DNA from: Fischerella muscicola PCC 7414
GTDB lineage: Bacteria; Cyanobacteriota; Cyanobacteriia; Cyanobacteriales; Nostocaceae
Direction: 5' to 3'
DNA length: 41,941 bases
Assembly: GCF_000317205.1 (NCBI RefSeq)
Contig: NZ_AJLK01000164.1
Span: 1-41,941, forward strand
The notes beneath the pieces were generated by a model. The model was not told where the DNA came from. It worked only from the letters and a program-made list of their open reading frames with translations, and ran no database searches. The first letter of the stretch is position 1. Each line of letters starts with the position of its first letter. Positions 9,488 through 17,406 of this stretch are shown one piece after another. The translations under genes were made by a program, and so were the position numbers.

Positions 9488-10456
9488 ATGACTTATCTTG
9501 AAACAGCAGCACAATTTTACAGTCAAGTTGCCCAAACACCGGAAGTAGGACTTTGCTGTGTGCAAAGTACACCTCTGCAACTACCTGGATTAAAAATTCC
9601 CCAACCAATGCAGGAAATGAATTATGGTTGTGGTACAACTGTTCATCTAGGAGAACTAGCAAACCAGCCTACTGTACTGTATGTTGGAGTTGGTGGAGGC
9701 TTAGAAGCTTTACAATTTGCTTATTTTTCCCGTCGTTCAGGCGCTGTGATTGCTGTTGAGCCGGTTGCAGAGATGCGGCAAGCTGCTACACGTAACCTGG
9801 AAATTGCTGCAAAAGAAAACCCCTGGTTTGATCCTAGCTTTGTAGACATTCGTGCTGGGGATGCTTTTAACTTACCTGTTAATGATGCTTCTGTAGATGT
9901 CGTAGCTCAAAATTGCCTTTTTAACATTTTTGAACCAGAAGATTTAACTCGTGCCTTGGAAGAAGCATATCGGGTATTAAAACCAGGTGGACGTTTACAG
10001 ATGAGCGATCCTATTGCTACTCGTCCGATTCCACCACATTTACAACAAGATGAACGCTTAAGGGCTATGTGTTTATCCGGCGCCCTCACCTATGAAGAAT
10101 ATATTCAGCGCATTATCAAGGCTGGTTTTGGTCAAGTAGAAATTCGTGCCCGTCGCCCTTATCGTTTGTTAGATTGCCAAACTTATAATTTGTCAGAACC
10201 ATTACTTTTAGAAAGTCTTGATTCAGTATCTTTCAAAGTTATTATTCCAGAAGATGGGGCGTGTATTTTTACTGGCAAAACAGCAATTTATGCAGGTTCA
10301 GAACCATTTTTTGATGATGGTGCAGGTCATATTTTACAACGTGGTCTGCCAGCAGCAGTATGTGATAAAACTGCCGCTAAACTTGCTGCTTCTATGCCAG
10401 ATCAAATAATTATTACTGATTCCACATGGCATTATGACGGTGGTGGTTGCTGTTAA
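9488..10456 (+). CDS. arsM: Arsenosugar-pathway arsenite methyltransferase
   Basis: SAM-dependent enzyme that methylates arsenite to methyl- and dimethyl-arsenicals, the first stage of arsenosugar synthesis. The Rossmann SAM motif is VLYVGVGGGLEALQF (about 64-78), followed by the acidic AVEP. VNDASVDVVAQNCLFNIFEP and VLKPGGRLQMSDP are the downstream class I methyltransferase motifs. Cysteines likely to bind As(III) include C23-C24, C48 in NYGCGT and the terminal pair GGGCC. It sits 130 bases upstream of an arsS-type radical SAM gene on the same strand, the arrangement that defines the arsenosugar cluster and supports this call over a generic methyltransferase. Confidence 0.9.
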   Translation: MTYLETAAQFYSQVAQTPEVGLCCVQSTPLQLPGLKIPQPMQEMNYGCGTTVHLGELANQPTVLYVGVGGGLEALQFAYFSRRSGAVIAVEPVAEMRQAATRNLEIAAKENPWFDPSFVDIRAGDAFNLPVNDASVDVVAQNCLFNIFEPEDLTRALEEAYRVLKPGGRLQMSDPIATRPIPPHLQQDERLRAMCLSGALTYEEYIQRIIKAGFGQVEIRARRPYRLLDCQTYNLSEPLLLESLDSVSFKVIIPEDGACIFTGKTAIYAGSEPFFDDGAGHILQRGLPAAVCDKTAAKLAASMPDQIIITDSTWHYDGGGCC

Positions 10457-10477
10457 ATAATAACCTGTCACAATTTT

Positions 10478-10546
10478 CTCTGCGCTCTCTGTGCCTCTGT
10501 GGTTTAAAAGATGTTGAACCGCAGAGGCGCTGAGGACACAGAGGAA
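10478..10546. repeat. Imperfect inverted repeat between arsM and arsS
   Basis: Left arm about 10478-10505 (TCTCTGCGCTCTCTGTGCC...) and right arm about 10517-10546 (AACCGCAGAGGCGCTGAGG...) pair imperfectly. The sequence is a known kind of dispersed palindrome in cyanobacteria. In the arsMS transcript it would make a long intercistronic hairpin. Confidence 0.7.
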
Positions 10547-10586
10547 AGAGGAATTATTGTCTTAACATCATGACAAATATTTAATT

Positions 10587-11573
10587 ATGATTCAAACATC
10601 TGTAACACCGTTCAAACACAAACTTAATTCACCTTTAGCTAAGCAACACATTACTGTTTTACAAGTTAACTTAGGAAAGCGTTGTAATCTTGCTTGTACT
10701 CATTGCCATGTAGAGGCAGGGCCAAAACGTATAGAAGAACTTTCTCCAGAAATTTGTGAACAGTTAATTGAAATAATTTGTGCATTTCCGCAGATTAAAA
10801 TTGTTGATTTGACTGGGGGTGCGCCAGAAATGAATTACGGATTTAAACCTCTGGTGGAAGCAGCAAAATCTGTAAATAAAGAGGTTATTGTTAGGTCTAA
10901 TTTAACTATTTATTTTGAAGATGGATTTGGTGATTTGCCAGAATATTTTGCTCAGCACCAAGTGCGAGTTGTGGCATCTTTGCCCTGTTATTTAGCAGAT
11001 AATGTTGATAAAATGCGTGGTGCTGGTGTGTATGATGGTTCTATCAAAGCACTACAATGGTTAAACCAAGTTGGTTATGGGAAAGAACAAAATTTAATTT
11101 TAGATTTAGTGTATAATCCCCAACTAGCTTTGAGTGAAAAATTTTCTTTGACTCCAGATCAAGCCAAGCTAGAACAAGATTACAAGGTGTTTTTACAAGA
11201 GCATTTTGGTATTATATTTAATAATCTCTTCACTATTACGAACCTACCAGTAGGCAGAACTAAATTACATTTAGAACGCAAGAAATTATATGCACCTTAT
11301 CTACAGTTTTTAGAGTCAAATTTCAATCCTAAGACTGTAGAAAATTTGATGTGTCGTGATCAACTTTCTGTTGATTATCTCGGTAACGTGTATGATTGCG
11401 ACTTTAACCAGATGATGAATTTACCTGCAAAAACTCGTGATGGTGAAAATCTGACGATCGCTAAGTTGCTAGCAGCTGGTACCTTAGATTTGATCGATGA
11501 GATCCAAACTGCGGCCTATTGCTACGGTTGTACTGCTGGATGTGGTTCTAGCTGTGGTGGTGCTTTGGTGTAG
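10587..11573 (+). CDS. arsS: Arsenosugar biosynthesis radical SAM protein ArsS
   Basis: Radical SAM enzyme thought to use SAM as the 5'-deoxyadenosyl donor to dimethylarsenite, giving the arsenosugar precursor. The radical SAM 4Fe-4S motif is C33-x3-C37-x2-C40 (KRCNLACTHCHVEAGP). DLTGGAPEMN is the GGxP-type SAM-contact motif. The C-terminal domain (DUF3641 type) carries LMCRDQLSVDYLGNVYDCDFNQ and ends in a cysteine cluster CYGCTAGCGSSCGG. The 328-residue length is usual. In some bacteria the C-terminal region contains selenocysteine; here it is cysteine. Co-oriented with arsM. Confidence 0.93.
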   Translation: MIQTSVTPFKHKLNSPLAKQHITVLQVNLGKRCNLACTHCHVEAGPKRIEELSPEICEQLIEIICAFPQIKIVDLTGGAPEMNYGFKPLVEAAKSVNKEVIVRSNLTIYFEDGFGDLPEYFAQHQVRVVASLPCYLADNVDKMRGAGVYDGSIKALQWLNQVGYGKEQNLILDLVYNPQLALSEKFSLTPDQAKLEQDYKVFLQEHFGIIFNNLFTITNLPVGRTKLHLERKKLYAPYLQFLESNFNPKTVENLMCRDQLSVDYLGNVYDCDFNQMMNLPAKTRDGENLTIAKLLAAGTLDLIDEIQTAAYCYGCTAGCGSSCGGALV

Positions 11574-11787
11574 ATCCGGAGGAAGTAGGGAGGTGTGAGG
11601 AGTAGTAAATCATTAACTAACTACTAACCACTAACCACTAATGTACAGACGCGAGGAACATCGCGTCTCTATCCACCAACCAACAACCATCAACAACCAA
11701 CAACCAACCACCAACCAACTAATTACAAAAATCTTGTTACAAAAACTGTTACGAGTATGTTGGGATTAGTAAATTATCGTTATGATG
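11574..11787. repeat. STRR repeats plus hairpin downstream of arsS
   Basis: ACCAACA/ACTAACC heptamers fill about 11612-11720. An embedded hairpin has arms AGACGCGA (11647-11654) and TCGCGTCT (11661-11668), a variant of the palindrome family also seen at 17243-17262. From 11721 the DNA becomes the promoter region of the Yfr1-like RNA. Confidence 0.75.
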
Positions 11788-11789
11788 GA

Positions 11790-11851
11790 ATCTAGTTAAG
11801 CTCCTCACACCACATTAAAAGCCGTAAAACATTATGTTTTGCGGCTTTTTT
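11790..11851 (+). ncRNA. yfr1: Yfr1-type small RNA
   Basis: Yfr1 is a short trans-acting cyanobacterial sRNA that pairs with outer-membrane and other mRNAs. Here the near-invariant unpaired motif CTCCTCACAC is at 11801-11810. It is followed by a strong intrinsic terminator: arms AAAAGCCGTAAAAC (11817-11830) and GTTTTGCGGCTTTT (11836-11849), loop ATTAT, and a T-run. A -10 like TATGAT lies at 11781-11786, so transcription should start around 11792 and give an RNA of about 60 nt, the expected size. The first base of the family motif is G rather than A here, and the 5' stem is weak, so the exact 5' end is uncertain. Confidence 0.75.
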
Positions 11852-11994
11852 ATTTCTGTACAGTGACTTATTATTTTTCATCGGTGACACATTAGTGTCA
11901 TTGTGACTAATTGATGTTGTTTGAGATGTATGAGAAACAAAAGTAAGGTCTATCTCCCTTAGCTTTCAAACCCATTCAGTTTCTAAATAAGAAT
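11852..11994. other. Gap after the sRNA terminator
   Basis: AT-rich, with a short imperfect palindrome around GTGACACATTAGTGTCATTGTG near 11884-11906. No gene seen. Confidence 0.35.
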
Positions 11995-13376
11995 CTAGAG
12001 AGTGTTCTTATAAATCTTTCCGTCCTTCATAATCACAACGAAGTTCTTAGCTGGATCCTCGATTAACTGGATGTTCTCCAGCGGATTGCCATTCACTAAC
12101 AGCAAGTCAGCTAGCGCACCTTCTTCGACAACGCCCAACTTTCCGGGATAGGGATTGCGGGGGCCAGATAACGCCAGCAATTCAGCATTTGTACTCGTTG
12201 CCATCCTAAGTACTTCAGCAGGGGTGTACCAGCGCACCATTTTCGCAAGCTGTGCCCCTTGGCGAGCAGCGTTTTTAGCACTGTGTAATGTATCCGTGCC
12301 CCAAGCGGTCTTGATGTTGTATTTCTTAGCCAGTTTATAGGCAATGTCGGTACCCTGAAACACTTGTAGTTGTCTGGCGCGATTCGCCGATCCTTCCGGA
12401 TATGGATTGGCATCCTCATCGTCAAGGAACGGCTGCATACTAAGCCAGATGCCCTTTTTAGCCATTAACTTAGCGGTCTCCTCATCCATCAGTTGACCAT
12501 GCTCGATGCACTTCACACCAGCACGAATCGCCGTCTGGATTGCGGTTGGTGTGTAAGCATGAATTGTAACGTAGGTATTCCAGTTCGCGGCTGCATCGAC
12601 GGCGGCTTTAAACTCCGCTTCGGTGTATTCACTGACATCTATCGGGTCGTAGCTCGATGCTACGCCACCACCCGCCGCCAGCTTAATCTGGCTTGCTCCC
12701 TGCATCAGTTGCTCACGGGTTCTGCGGAGTACTTCATCTACCCCATCGGCGATCGCACTAACTCCAAATTGTTCTGCGCGACTGAGCGGTGATGAAGGTG
12801 TTCTGGGAAGCTCTTTAAGGGAGCGAAAGTCGCCATGGCCACTTGTCTGGGAGATCACGCCCCCGAAGGCCAAATGCGCGGTCCCACGACCTTACCGCTG
12901 TCAATCGCCTTCTTTAACTCGAACACGGGTCCTGCCATATCACGAGCGCTGGTAAATCCACGCATAAGCATGGCTGTGGCGTTTTTCTGGGCTTGCTGAA
13001 ACAGCGCTTCAGTGGGAGTATCGGGAGAAAGGAGTTTCTCAACCGGGGTAGTCTCCATAAACACGTGGGTATGGGCATTGATCAGTCCAGGCATCAGCAC
13101 CCGTCCCCCGCCGTTAATCCGGGTCACGCTAATTTCTGTGGGTGTAGGAATCGACGCGGTAGAAATTGTCTGAATCTTGTTGGCCACCACTAACACGTTA
13201 GAAGGAGCAGACAGTTGCTCGGAGATGCCGTCAAATATCCGCACATTCTCAAACAATTTGAATGACGGAGTATGAGAACTTTTGAAGGGTCGGGTCTGAG
13301 CATAGCTAAATTGAGCTGTCAACCCAATGACTATGAGGATCAAAATGCCTATTATCAGGCTGTAGCGTAGTCGCAT
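11995..13376 (-). pseudogene. Secreted amidohydrolase, disrupted by a one-base frameshift
   Basis: Metal-dependent amidohydrolase of the imidazolonepropionase-like (COG1228-type) group, which includes exported Xaa-Pro-type dipeptidases. The 5' part (12855-13376) has a signal peptide (about 1-26, ending FSYAQ), the FENVRIFDG start of the hydrolase fold and the metal motif NAHTHVF. It stops with PRIWPSGA at 12855. The 3' part (to 11995) continues with GVISQTSGHGDFR, KLAAGGG, VTIHAYT, CIEHG and WGTDTL, all expected further motifs. The family reads PSGAMISQTSGHGD here, so one A appears lost from the ATG codon near 12857. A C5 run lies beside it. Base use is GC-richer than neighbours, suggesting transfer. 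Decay or sequencing error cannot be separated. Confidence 0.88.
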
Positions 13377-13982
13377 GAGCTTGGCTATGCTTAAATAGAT
13401 TTAGAATGAAAAGCGCTATTAAAATAAACTCAAAAACTAAGAAATTTATAATAAAAAATAAAGATTTTGTTAGAAAAATAAGGTAAAAGAAGAATCTAAA
13501 ACCCCTATTTTTACGTTTTTTCCCACAAGGGGATTTAAATGACTTGCGTTGGGATGCGATCGCACTTCAATTGCATATCAACACAATCCATCATATTAAA
13601 GGTTCTATAACATTCCTCAATAATTCCTGAGAGACAAGATCCCCGACTTTTTAGAAAAGTCGGGGATCTGGACTTTGCGGTATTTAGATTTCCCAGTAAT
13701 TTCACTATATAGTATAAAAAATGTGACATTTTTAAATTAGGTAGTTAATATATATGCATGTCAATTAGAAAAAGAAATAATTAACCAGCAAGAAAGCAGG
13801 AATCTTATCCGTAAAAATCTGGCTATTATTGGCGTTTTCACAAGAATAATTATTGCTAATTCTTGGCGTTTTTTCCAATGGTTACTCATTGGGAAAATTG
13901 ACATACTAAGCCTTCAAGTCTTGCTATACAGCAGATTCAAGTTTTATTAGAAACACTTTGATATGGTTGGAGAAATCTATCA
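13377..13982. other. AT-rich intergenic region with one strong palindrome
   Basis: No gene is visible. A 15-bp inverted repeat, arms AGATCCCCGACTTTT (13637-13651) and AAAAGTCGGGGATCT (13655-13669), belongs to the same family as the one at 21322-21360. The frame on the minus strand at 13535-13729 is built across this palindrome and has no family features. Confidence 0.6.
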
Positions 13983-14642
13983 ATGAGTTTTAGATACTTC
14001 CAGGATTGGTTGAGATGTACCTCAATCCAAAGTCTTGTTGTTTTAACTTTAATGTCAATTTCTCAACTCTCTACTGCATTCGCTCAAACTACCCCAAAAG
14101 GTGGAATTGACTGGATTTTGGTAGTAGATACTTCTGCTTCCATGCGTGGTGTAGGTGGAACGAAAAATATCTTTGATCAAGTCAAGAATTCTATTACTGA
14201 ATTTGTTAACACCGCCAGGTTGGGCGATACGATTACTATTTATACTTTTGACCGGGACGTAACCCTACATGCTAACGATATTACTATTACCAGTAATCCA
14301 GATAGAGGTAAACTCAAGCAAATAATTAGCGCATTTCGAGCTGATGGTGTGCGTACTCATACAGGGAAAGCCATGCAACAAGCGCTACAACACTCTGCCC
14401 GCTTAAATCAACGTGCTGATGCTGTTGGTCGTAGTAGAGATCGAGAAAAACTTTCTTTGGCTTTAGCAACTGAGTTTAGCTTTCAAGAAATATATGAGGA
14501 ACTAAAAGAAGACATAGAAGTGTTAGAACATGATTTGATCTACCAGAGCTTACAGCAATTTGCAATATCTGCAAAAGATTTAGCTCATAAAGAACGTAAG
14601 CTTTTAGATAATTTACTCTCAGAGTATAATCCCCTGAATTAA
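13983..14642 (+). CDS. Exported VWA-domain protein, truncated, with unrelated helical tail
   Basis: Residues about 1-35 form a signal peptide (hydrophobic core VVLTLMSIS, cleavage near AFAQ). A von Willebrand factor A domain follows with the MIDAS motif DTSAS (about 49-53), and continues to KAMQQALQHSARL near residue 137. The remaining part of a VWA fold, including the usual later MIDAS-Asp strand (LLTDG type), is missing. Instead about 65 residues of charged helical sequence (from REKLSLALATEF) run to the end. I infer a deletion that joined a VWA 5' part to another coding remnant. The product may be non-functional. The neighbours give no clear role. Confidence 0.65.
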   Translation: MSFRYFQDWLRCTSIQSLVVLTLMSISQLSTAFAQTTPKGGIDWILVVDTSASMRGVGGTKNIFDQVKNSITEFVNTARLGDTITIYTFDRDVTLHANDITITSNPDRGKLKQIISAFRADGVRTHTGKAMQQALQHSARLNQRADAVGRSRDREKLSLALATEFSFQEIYEELKEDIEVLEHDLIYQSLQQFAISAKDLAHKERKLLDNLLSEYNPLN

Positions 14643-14765
14643 GGGACAAGGGAAGGGGGACAAGGAGGACAAGGAGGACAAAGAAGATGGGGGAGTGTGG
14701 GGAGATGGGGTGATGGGGAGATGGGGTGATGGGGAGTAAATATTAAAAACTAACTACTAACAATT
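14643..14765. repeat. G-rich and STRR repeats
   Basis: GACAAGGAG and GATGGGG units, including tandem GGGGTGATGGGGAGAT, run to about 14740 and are followed by ACTAACA heptamers. The marR promoter begins after this. Confidence 0.7.
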
Positions 14766-14795
14766 GACCAATGACAAGTTCATAAAAATAAGTGC

Positions 14796-14814
14796 TATGA
14801 TAATAGTACGTACG
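14796..14814 (+). promoter_or_regulatory. marR promoter with candidate MarR operator
   Basis: A -10 like TATGAT at 14796-14801 is followed directly by AATAGTACGTA (14802-14812), 18 bases before the marR ATG. The same 11 bases occur upstream of the emrA-like gene at 15529-15539. The core TAGTACGTA has partial dyad symmetry, as expected for a MarR dimer site. This is an inference from repetition and position. Confidence 0.5.
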
Positions 14815-14830
14815 CTAAGTATTTTCTCAA

Positions 14831-15298
14831 ATGGTTCCTACATCTAAAAATTCTGTGGCTTTGGAGTCGTGGCAGCAAACTAGAGCGCCATACAATCTTG
14901 GCTATCGGATCAAATTGCTATCTCAACTCCTCTACCGCAAGTTTACAGAACGTTTGGAACCCTACGGTTTGACTCCCTTTCACTGGGTAATTTTATGTTG
15001 TTTATGGGAGGAAGACGGTTTACCTACTTCCACTATTGGGGAAAGGCTCAAACAAGTTGGAGGTACGCTAACAGGCGTACTGGATCGGATGGAAGAACGG
15101 GGTTTAGTTCGCCGGGAACGAGATTCTCGCGATCGCCGCATCTGGCGGATTTGGTTGACTGATGCTGGCAAAGAACTAGAAAGTATTTTGCCTGATCTGG
15201 CTGTAGAAGTGCGTGAGCAAGCTATGCAAGGTATTTCCCACGCTGAACGCGAACAGTTTGCCCGGATTATCAATCAGGCGATCGCGAATTTGTCATAG
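14831..15298 (+). CDS. MarR-family transcriptional regulator
   Basis: A 155-residue winged-helix regulator of the MarR group, typically a dimeric repressor released by a small ligand. The DNA-binding part is seen as LPTSTIGERLKQVGGTLTGVLDRMEERGLVRRERDSRDRRIWRIWLT (helix-turn-helix and wing, about 65-112), the classic MarR pattern. The final helix IINQAIANLS would help dimerise. It heads a same-strand set with an EmrA-like adaptor and two MFS transporters, the usual context of an efflux-pump repressor such as EmrR. A shared motif upstream of it and of the next gene is a candidate operator. Confidence 0.92.
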   Translation: MVPTSKNSVALESWQQTRAPYNLGYRIKLLSQLLYRKFTERLEPYGLTPFHWVILCCLWEEDGLPTSTIGERLKQVGGTLTGVLDRMEERGLVRRERDSRDRRIWRIWLTDAGKELESILPDLAVEVREQAMQGISHAEREQFARIINQAIANLS

Positions 15299-15528
15299 AT
15301 CAGGGATCGGGGATTGGGGACAAGGTAAGGGAGATGGGGAAGTGTGAGGAGTGTGTAGACGCGTAGCAGCTTAAGGTAAGAGTGGAGTGTGAGGGGTGGA
15401 AGAGTAACCACTAACCACTAACCACCAACTAACCACCAACAAATGACAATTGACCAACCTTAATCTTTCTTTATGAATAGATATATATCACCCGATTGGG
15501 TGTAGTGACATTCTATTTTTTTTCAGAA
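15299..15528. repeat. G-rich and STRR repeats between marR and emrA-like gene
   Basis: GGGGA/GTGTGAGGAG units to about 15400 are followed by ACTAACC/ACCAACA heptamers to about 15455, then AT-rich DNA leading into the next promoter. Confidence 0.65.
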
Positions 15529-15539
15529 AATAGTACGTA
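15529..15539 (+). promoter_or_regulatory. Candidate MarR operator upstream of emrA-like gene
   Basis: AATAGTACGTA, identical to the 11-mer just downstream of the marR -10 box. It lies 94 bases before the ATG of the HlyD-family gene. Confidence 0.45.
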
Positions 15540-15633
15540 TATGAACTAATTATTCCCTAACCAATATTAGTTAAATATTACAACCACTAAATAATTTCTA
15601 TAATTCCGCGCCGGAGTAGGAGAATTTGCAAGT

Positions 15634-17103
15634 ATGGAACGTTCAAACGCTACCAATCTCAACAATAATAACGGACACAGCAACACAGCAGTTTTGGAAA
15701 AAGAATTGGTTACAAATTTAGAAGAATTGAAAACTCACACCCAAGCAGTAGCAACGCCGGAAGCGCCGGAGGTGGAGAAGCAGCAACCCTCTTCACCTAA
15801 AGGCAAGAAACCAATCAAGCTAATTTTGGCAGCCTTGGGTGTGGGTGCAGTTGCAGCTAGTGGTTTTGGGTTTCGCTGGTGGCAATATGCTTCTACCCAT
15901 CAGGAAACAGACAATGCCCAAGTAGCGGGACATGTCCACCAAATTAGTAGTCGGATTCCGGGAACTGTCGCTCAAGTGCTGGTAAATGATAACCAGTTGG
16001 TAAAACAGGGACAGTTGCTAGTCAAGCTTGATCCCCAAGACTACCAAAGTAAAGTCCAGCAAACACAAGCAGCCCTAGCCAATGCTAAAGCTCAAGCTGA
16101 GGCAGCACAAGCAAATATTGCTTTAACATCACAAACTAGCAAAGCTCAGACAAATCAAGCGCAAGGAAATGTTAGCGCCGCTATAGCAGCAATTTCTACA
16201 GCGCAAGCAGCAGTGCAAGAGGCGAAAGCAGGTATTCCCACAGCCCAAGCTCAAGTTCGTTCTGCCCAAGCTGCGATTCCAGCAGCCCAAGCACAAGTAG
16301 CACAAGCTGAAGCGAATTTGCAAAAAGCCCAAGCTGACTATAACCGCTACCAAACTTTATATCAACAAGGTGCAATCGCTCGTCAGCAATTGGATACAGC
16401 CAAAGCTGCTTATGATGTGGCACAAGCGCAAAAAAATGCTGCTGTTCAAGGAGTTCAACAAGCACAAGCACAACTAGCTGCTGCTAAACAAGGAGTTGCC
16501 AAAGCGCAATCCCAACTAGCACAAGCGCAGGAAGGAGTTGCTAGCGCCCAAGCTAAACTCGCAGCATCCCAAGGAGGATTACAACAAGCTACCGCCACCA
16601 AGCAAGACACAGCCGTGAAACGTAGTCAGTATGACGCGGCTAAGGCAGCTATCAGCCAAGCACAAGCTTCTCTCAACGATGCTCAATTGCAGCTATCTTA
16701 CACCAACATTACCGCCCCCAGTAGTGGACGGGTAGGTAAGAAAAATGTGGAAGTTGGTAACAGAGTACAAGCGGGAACACCATTAATGGCGATCATTGAT
16801 AACGAGAATTGGATTGTCGCCAACTTCAAAGAAACCCAACTCGAAAACATGAAACCGGGAGAACCAGTAGAAATCAAGCTGGATGCCTTCCCCCATCATA
16901 CTTTCGAGGGTCGTGTTGACAGTATTTCGCCAGCTTCCGGCGCTCAATTTGCCTTACTACCACCAGATAACGCCACAGGCAACTTTACCAAAATTGTACA
17001 GCGCATCCCAGTCAAGATCGTCTTTGACCAAAACAGCATCAAGGGTTATGAATCACAGATTGTACCAGGGATGTCTGCGGAAGTGAGTGTCAAAGTTAAG
17101 TAA
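15634..17103 (+). CDS. HlyD/EmrA-family membrane fusion protein
   Basis: Periplasmic adaptor that links an inner-membrane MFS exporter to an outer-membrane channel. The N-terminal 65 residues are polar, then one membrane helix (about 66-84, LILAALGVGAVAASGFGF). The biotinyl-lipoyl half-motif is split around the hairpin: QVAGHVHQISSRIPGTVAQVLVNDNQLVKQGQLLVKLDPQDY before it, and YTNITAPSSGRVGKKNVEVGNRVQAG after it. Between them about 200 residues of Ala/Gln-rich coiled coil are unusually long and repetitive (AQAQVAQAEANLQKAQADY). It fits as partner of the DHA2 transporter at 18.8 kb, although a second MFS gene lies between. Confidence 0.92.
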   Translation: MERSNATNLNNNNGHSNTAVLEKELVTNLEELKTHTQAVATPEAPEVEKQQPSSPKGKKPIKLILAALGVGAVAASGFGFRWWQYASTHQETDNAQVAGHVHQISSRIPGTVAQVLVNDNQLVKQGQLLVKLDPQDYQSKVQQTQAALANAKAQAEAAQANIALTSQTSKAQTNQAQGNVSAAIAAISTAQAAVQEAKAGIPTAQAQVRSAQAAIPAAQAQVAQAEANLQKAQADYNRYQTLYQQGAIARQQLDTAKAAYDVAQAQKNAAVQGVQQAQAQLAAAKQGVAKAQSQLAQAQEGVASAQAKLAASQGGLQQATATKQDTAVKRSQYDAAKAAISQAQASLNDAQLQLSYTNITAPSSGRVGKKNVEVGNRVQAGTPLMAIIDNENWIVANFKETQLENMKPGEPVEIKLDAFPHHTFEGRVDSISPASGAQFALLPPDNATGNFTKIVQRIPVKIVFDQNSIKGYESQIVPGMSAEVSVKVK

Positions 17104-17202
17104 GTTGGTTAATTGTCATTTGTCATTGGTTAGTAGTTAGTAGTTAGTGGTTAGTTGTTGGTTTTTTCCCTTGTCCCCCTTCCACACTCCCCAACCAAAA
17201 TA

Positions 17203-17306
17203 ATACCAATTCAATTAATGATTGCAACACATCCTTGGATAAAGACGCGATTCATCGCGTCTCTACAAGATGGCCTATCTGTCGCATTCTTTTGGCAAAT
17301 TGGTAT
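17203..17306. repeat. MITE-like element, about 104 bp
   Basis: Terminal inverted repeats ATACCAATT (17203-17211) and AATTGGTAT (17298-17306) enclose a non-coding core. The core has a hairpin, arms AGACGCGA (17243-17250) and TCGCGTCT (17255-17262). The inner flanks are also partly complementary. This is a miniature non-autonomous element by form; no transposase is nearby. The remaining gap 17104-17406 is STRR repeat (TTAGTAGTTAG type) with no gene. Confidence 0.65.
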
Positions 17307-17406
17307 AACTTCCTCCTGACGACTACTCCCGTCTCCATCAATAGAGAGGGGTGAGGGCAAAATCTTTTCATTATCGTCAATTAGGTAAATCTATAGATTA
17401 ACCTGC

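Noticed and set aside
13535-13729. 64-residue minus-strand frame
   Set aside because: It is built over the GATCCCCGAC palindrome and has no family features.
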